Shown: positions 61,967 to 64,000 of the stretch, in pieces
Position numbering within the stretch: the stretch's first letter is position 1
Layout of the letters: every line of letters starts with the position of its first letter
From: Phlegmacium glaucopus
Taxonomy: Eukaryota > Basidiomycota > Agaricomycetes > Agaricales > Cortinariaceae
DNA: 64,000 nt
Assembly (NCBI GenBank): GCA_015039465.1
Contig: MU130381.1
Span: 793,108-857,107, forward strand
Reading direction: 5' to 3'
Position numbers and translations under genes: made by a program
Notes under the pieces: model-generated
Told to the model about the DNA's origin: nothing
Databases searched by the model: none
Seen by the model: only the letters and a program-made list of their open reading frames with translations

Positions 61967-63520
61967 TCAACATACGGCATATTTTTGACCAATGTTGGAG
62001 ACTCGACTAAGAAACTGTTTAGCAAGATAATCACGCCATCCAATCAATTTGAGATATTCTGAACCCTTTTCATAATCCTTGTGTCGTGCCCAACCCTCAA
62101 TCTGGTCTTGAGCTTGGAAACACGTGGAACTCGAAGAATATGTTAATTTAATGCATGGAACTTTCGTTTGAGGAATGCCTTGAGATTTTTCAAATATTAG
62201 CCGACGGGAGATGTAGACATCAACAAGAGGTGTAACATCCACGTCATCCACGTCTGATAGTCCCCGAATTGTCAAAGACTCCAGTTGCTGTATTCGAGGG
62301 GCGCAGAGGCCATCTGGTGTAAGAGCCGTCTTGAATATGAGAGAATAGAAATCTTCCGGTGGTATGTTATAGACATCGAGCGACACTAGAGAAGGCACTG
62401 CGTCTAGCAACTTTTCAAGAAGATTCAAAGTCAGACCGGCCACACGGAAGCTCAGGGATTGTAAAGGCGGACAGTGCGAGAGTGTGGTGGAAATAAGATG
62501 TTCAACAATCCTTGGGGCTCTGGCTTCAGAGGGGTGGTCGGAGATTTCAAGGCTGAGCAGATTAGGCGCCACAATGTATTGAAAGACGGTATTTGGATGA
62601 AGGACAAATGTATGGGGATATGGATGACTCGTGTGTTCCACACGCAGTGATGTAAGCTGAGGAAATTGAAGCGATGAGGAAGGGTAAGCCATCATGCTCA
62701 GTGGACCACGTAGGACAAGTGTTGTAAGATGAGCACTTGCGGGTCGTAAATTTTCCATTGCGTCGGGCAAGCCTATGTAGCTTGTCAACTGGCTCCAAGG
62801 AAAGTTCAGGCAATGATGCGTTTGATGTCCATCGAAGATAGCATGTCGTAATGCAGGCGCATTGGTAAAAATATTCTTGGGGCCTGTGTAAGGACCGTAA
62901 ACGTCCCGATAGTGGGATCGCACATTCAAACTTTCCAGGATTGGGAGTACGCTTTCGCCCTCCGACTCAAGACTGCCCAGCAGTGGGAAGAGATAATGAT
63001 CGAGGTGTATGATCGCACTCTTCCAGCGATGAGAATGTGATAGAATAAGATCAATTGCAGGATGGGGGATGGGTTCGTCGATCAAGTCGTAATATTCGCC
63101 AGCCATGCAAAGTTTGCAAATCGATATCGTTATGTGTATGGGGGTATCTCCGGAACGTTCGATAAATAATCGAATGAGGGCCAAGAAGTTGTCGGATCTG
63201 CAGTTTTTTCTGTCTTTGCTATATATGAATGGAATGCAAGTCCATAGGCCAGGTGTTGAAAGAGCGACACTCCTCCAATAGCTACAAACCTGTGATAAGG
63301 TAAATATCGACTTGTGATCGTGATCTGGAAATTTGATCGAATTTCCTGTCTCGAATGATCGAGGTGCTGGCACGACTTGTAGAAATATCTCTAAGAGCAT
63401 TTCTGGAGGAAAGAGGTTTAACATTGACCCAGTGCCAACGCGCTCATTGACATGCGTTAGATCCACGCAAGGATTAGACACGGGTGAAGCCTCTTCGTTC
63501 GGTATCATTGGAATAGACAT
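61967..63520 (-). CDS. F-box protein with leucine-rich-like repeats
   Basis: Single exon, 517 residues, ATG 63520 (MSIPMIPNEEASPVSNPCVD). The F-box-like motif is at about 35-105: LFPPEMLLEIFLQVVP, then IFTLSQVCSYWRSVALSTPG and LWTCI. The remainder has irregular LRR-like units (SLNVRS, LTTLVLRGPL, LTSLRVEHTS, LLSLEISDHP, LQSLSFRVAG, LESLTIRGLS). Mushroom genomes carry large families of such intron-poor F-box proteins; they are thought to link SCF ubiquitin ligases to varied targets. The target here is unknown. Confidence 0.88.
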   Translation of the reverse strand: MSIPMIPNEEASPVSNPCVDLTHVNERVGTGSMLNLFPPEMLLEIFLQVVPAPRSFETGNSIKFPDHDHKSIFTLSQVCSYWRSVALSTPGLWTCIPFIYSKDRKNCRSDNFLALIRLFIERSGDTPIHITISICKLCMAGEYYDLIDEPIPHPAIDLILSHSHRWKSAIIHLDHYLFPLLGSLESEGESVLPILESLNVRSHYRDVYGPYTGPKNIFTNAPALRHAIFDGHQTHHCLNFPWSQLTSYIGLPDAMENLRPASAHLTTLVLRGPLSMMAYPSSSLQFPQLTSLRVEHTSHPYPHTFVLHPNTVFQYIVAPNLLSLEISDHPSEARAPRIVEHLISTTLSHCPPLQSLSFRVAGLTLNLLEKLLDAVPSLVSLDVYNIPPEDFYSLIFKTALTPDGLCAPRIQQLESLTIRGLSDVDDVDVTPLVDVYISRRLIFEKSQGIPQTKVPCIKLTYSSSSTCFQAQDQIEGWARHKDYEKGSEYLKLIGWRDYLAKQFLSRVSNIGQKYAVC

Positions 63521-64000
63521 CCTCGGGACTTGATAAGTGCTACAGGTCGTTTTGACTCGTTGTCGGTGTTAATGAGCTTCCTCAGGGTTGACCAAGATTA
63601 ATATCAACAACGTTAACCGACAATAGGAAATTTGAGGGTGTCAGGGATATAGATACTAGGTGGGACGAAGGATTGTGAATCATAGAAGTAGGTTACATAA
63701 TTGATTGAAGGTAGCTAACATACAATTAGCATCGACTACAGGACTTGTTTAAACTTGTTTATGTCTTGTTAGCGATGTACATATCTCGCGTTTCTATTAT
63801 AACTTCGAAGTTAGTAGCCATCGACTGTGCCACCTTGGGAAGCTGCGAACTACCAGCCGACGCGTCGCGTCCTTCTGACTCTTTCCATGACGCGTCTTAC
63901 AGGCCCCCAAAGTCTAGTGAAAACGATATCGCTACTTGGAGGTCCCCCTCTTGAATCTACCGATATCGATTGGGCCACAGATCTTCCAGCAGGAAATGCT
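63521..64000. other. F-box gene promoter side, no gene seen
   Basis: No supported ORF up to the window edge. Confidence 0.5.

Overview
This window looks like nuclear DNA of a mushroom-type basidiomycete (Agaricomycetes). Almost every gene is cut by several GT-AG introns of about 50-65 bp, genes are dense on both strands, and the families are typical of that group: a Ty1/copia element with an intact polyprotein, a NACHT (STAND) protein, an HNH_2-type nuclease-domain protein and an F-box protein. I see no bacterial-type operon, rRNA gene or CRISPR array.

Layout: 1-5208 is an almost complete copia retrotransposon whose two LTRs differ by one base over the 223 bp that can be compared. It sits inside a minus-strand ORF (5209-5373) that looks like the N-terminus of a KDZ-type transposase protein. 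5.4-8.9 kb is sparse (one small Ser-rich gene). 9-37.8 kb is a dense block: ERD2 KDEL receptor (+), NACHT protein (-), L-type lectin cargo receptor (+), transportin/Kap104 (-), FSH1 serine hydrolase (-), HNH_2 protein (-), succinate/fumarate carrier (-), an atypical double-homeodomain protein (+), SWR1 remodeller ATPase (-), PKA catalytic subunit (-), SET-domain methyltransferase (-), a 73-residue Cox14-like protein (+) and a GNAT protein (-). 38.3-45 kb is gene-poor. 45-49.8 kb holds a cerevisin-like subtilase and an upstream, apparently broken secreted glycosidase gene. 49.9-53.4 kb is again gene-poor. 53.5-63.5 kb carries a SulP transporter (+), TRM11 (-), the SWIM protein SWS1/ZSWIM7 (+), a membrane J-protein (-) and an F-box protein (-).

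Functional links are mostly housekeeping. ERD2 and the L-type lectin both serve ER-Golgi cargo traffic. SWR1, the homeodomain protein, the SET protein and Kap104 are nuclear or nuclear-import factors. The least ordinary items are the double homeodomain protein, the NACHT protein that ends right after its ATPase domain, the decayed glycosidase, the retroelement that split a probable KDZ gene, and a set of stop-free introns of 3n length, one inside the catalytic motif of TRM11 and one that would encode a membrane helix in the J-protein. Exon joins were worked out by hand from splice sites, reading phase and family resemblance; no transcript data were available.
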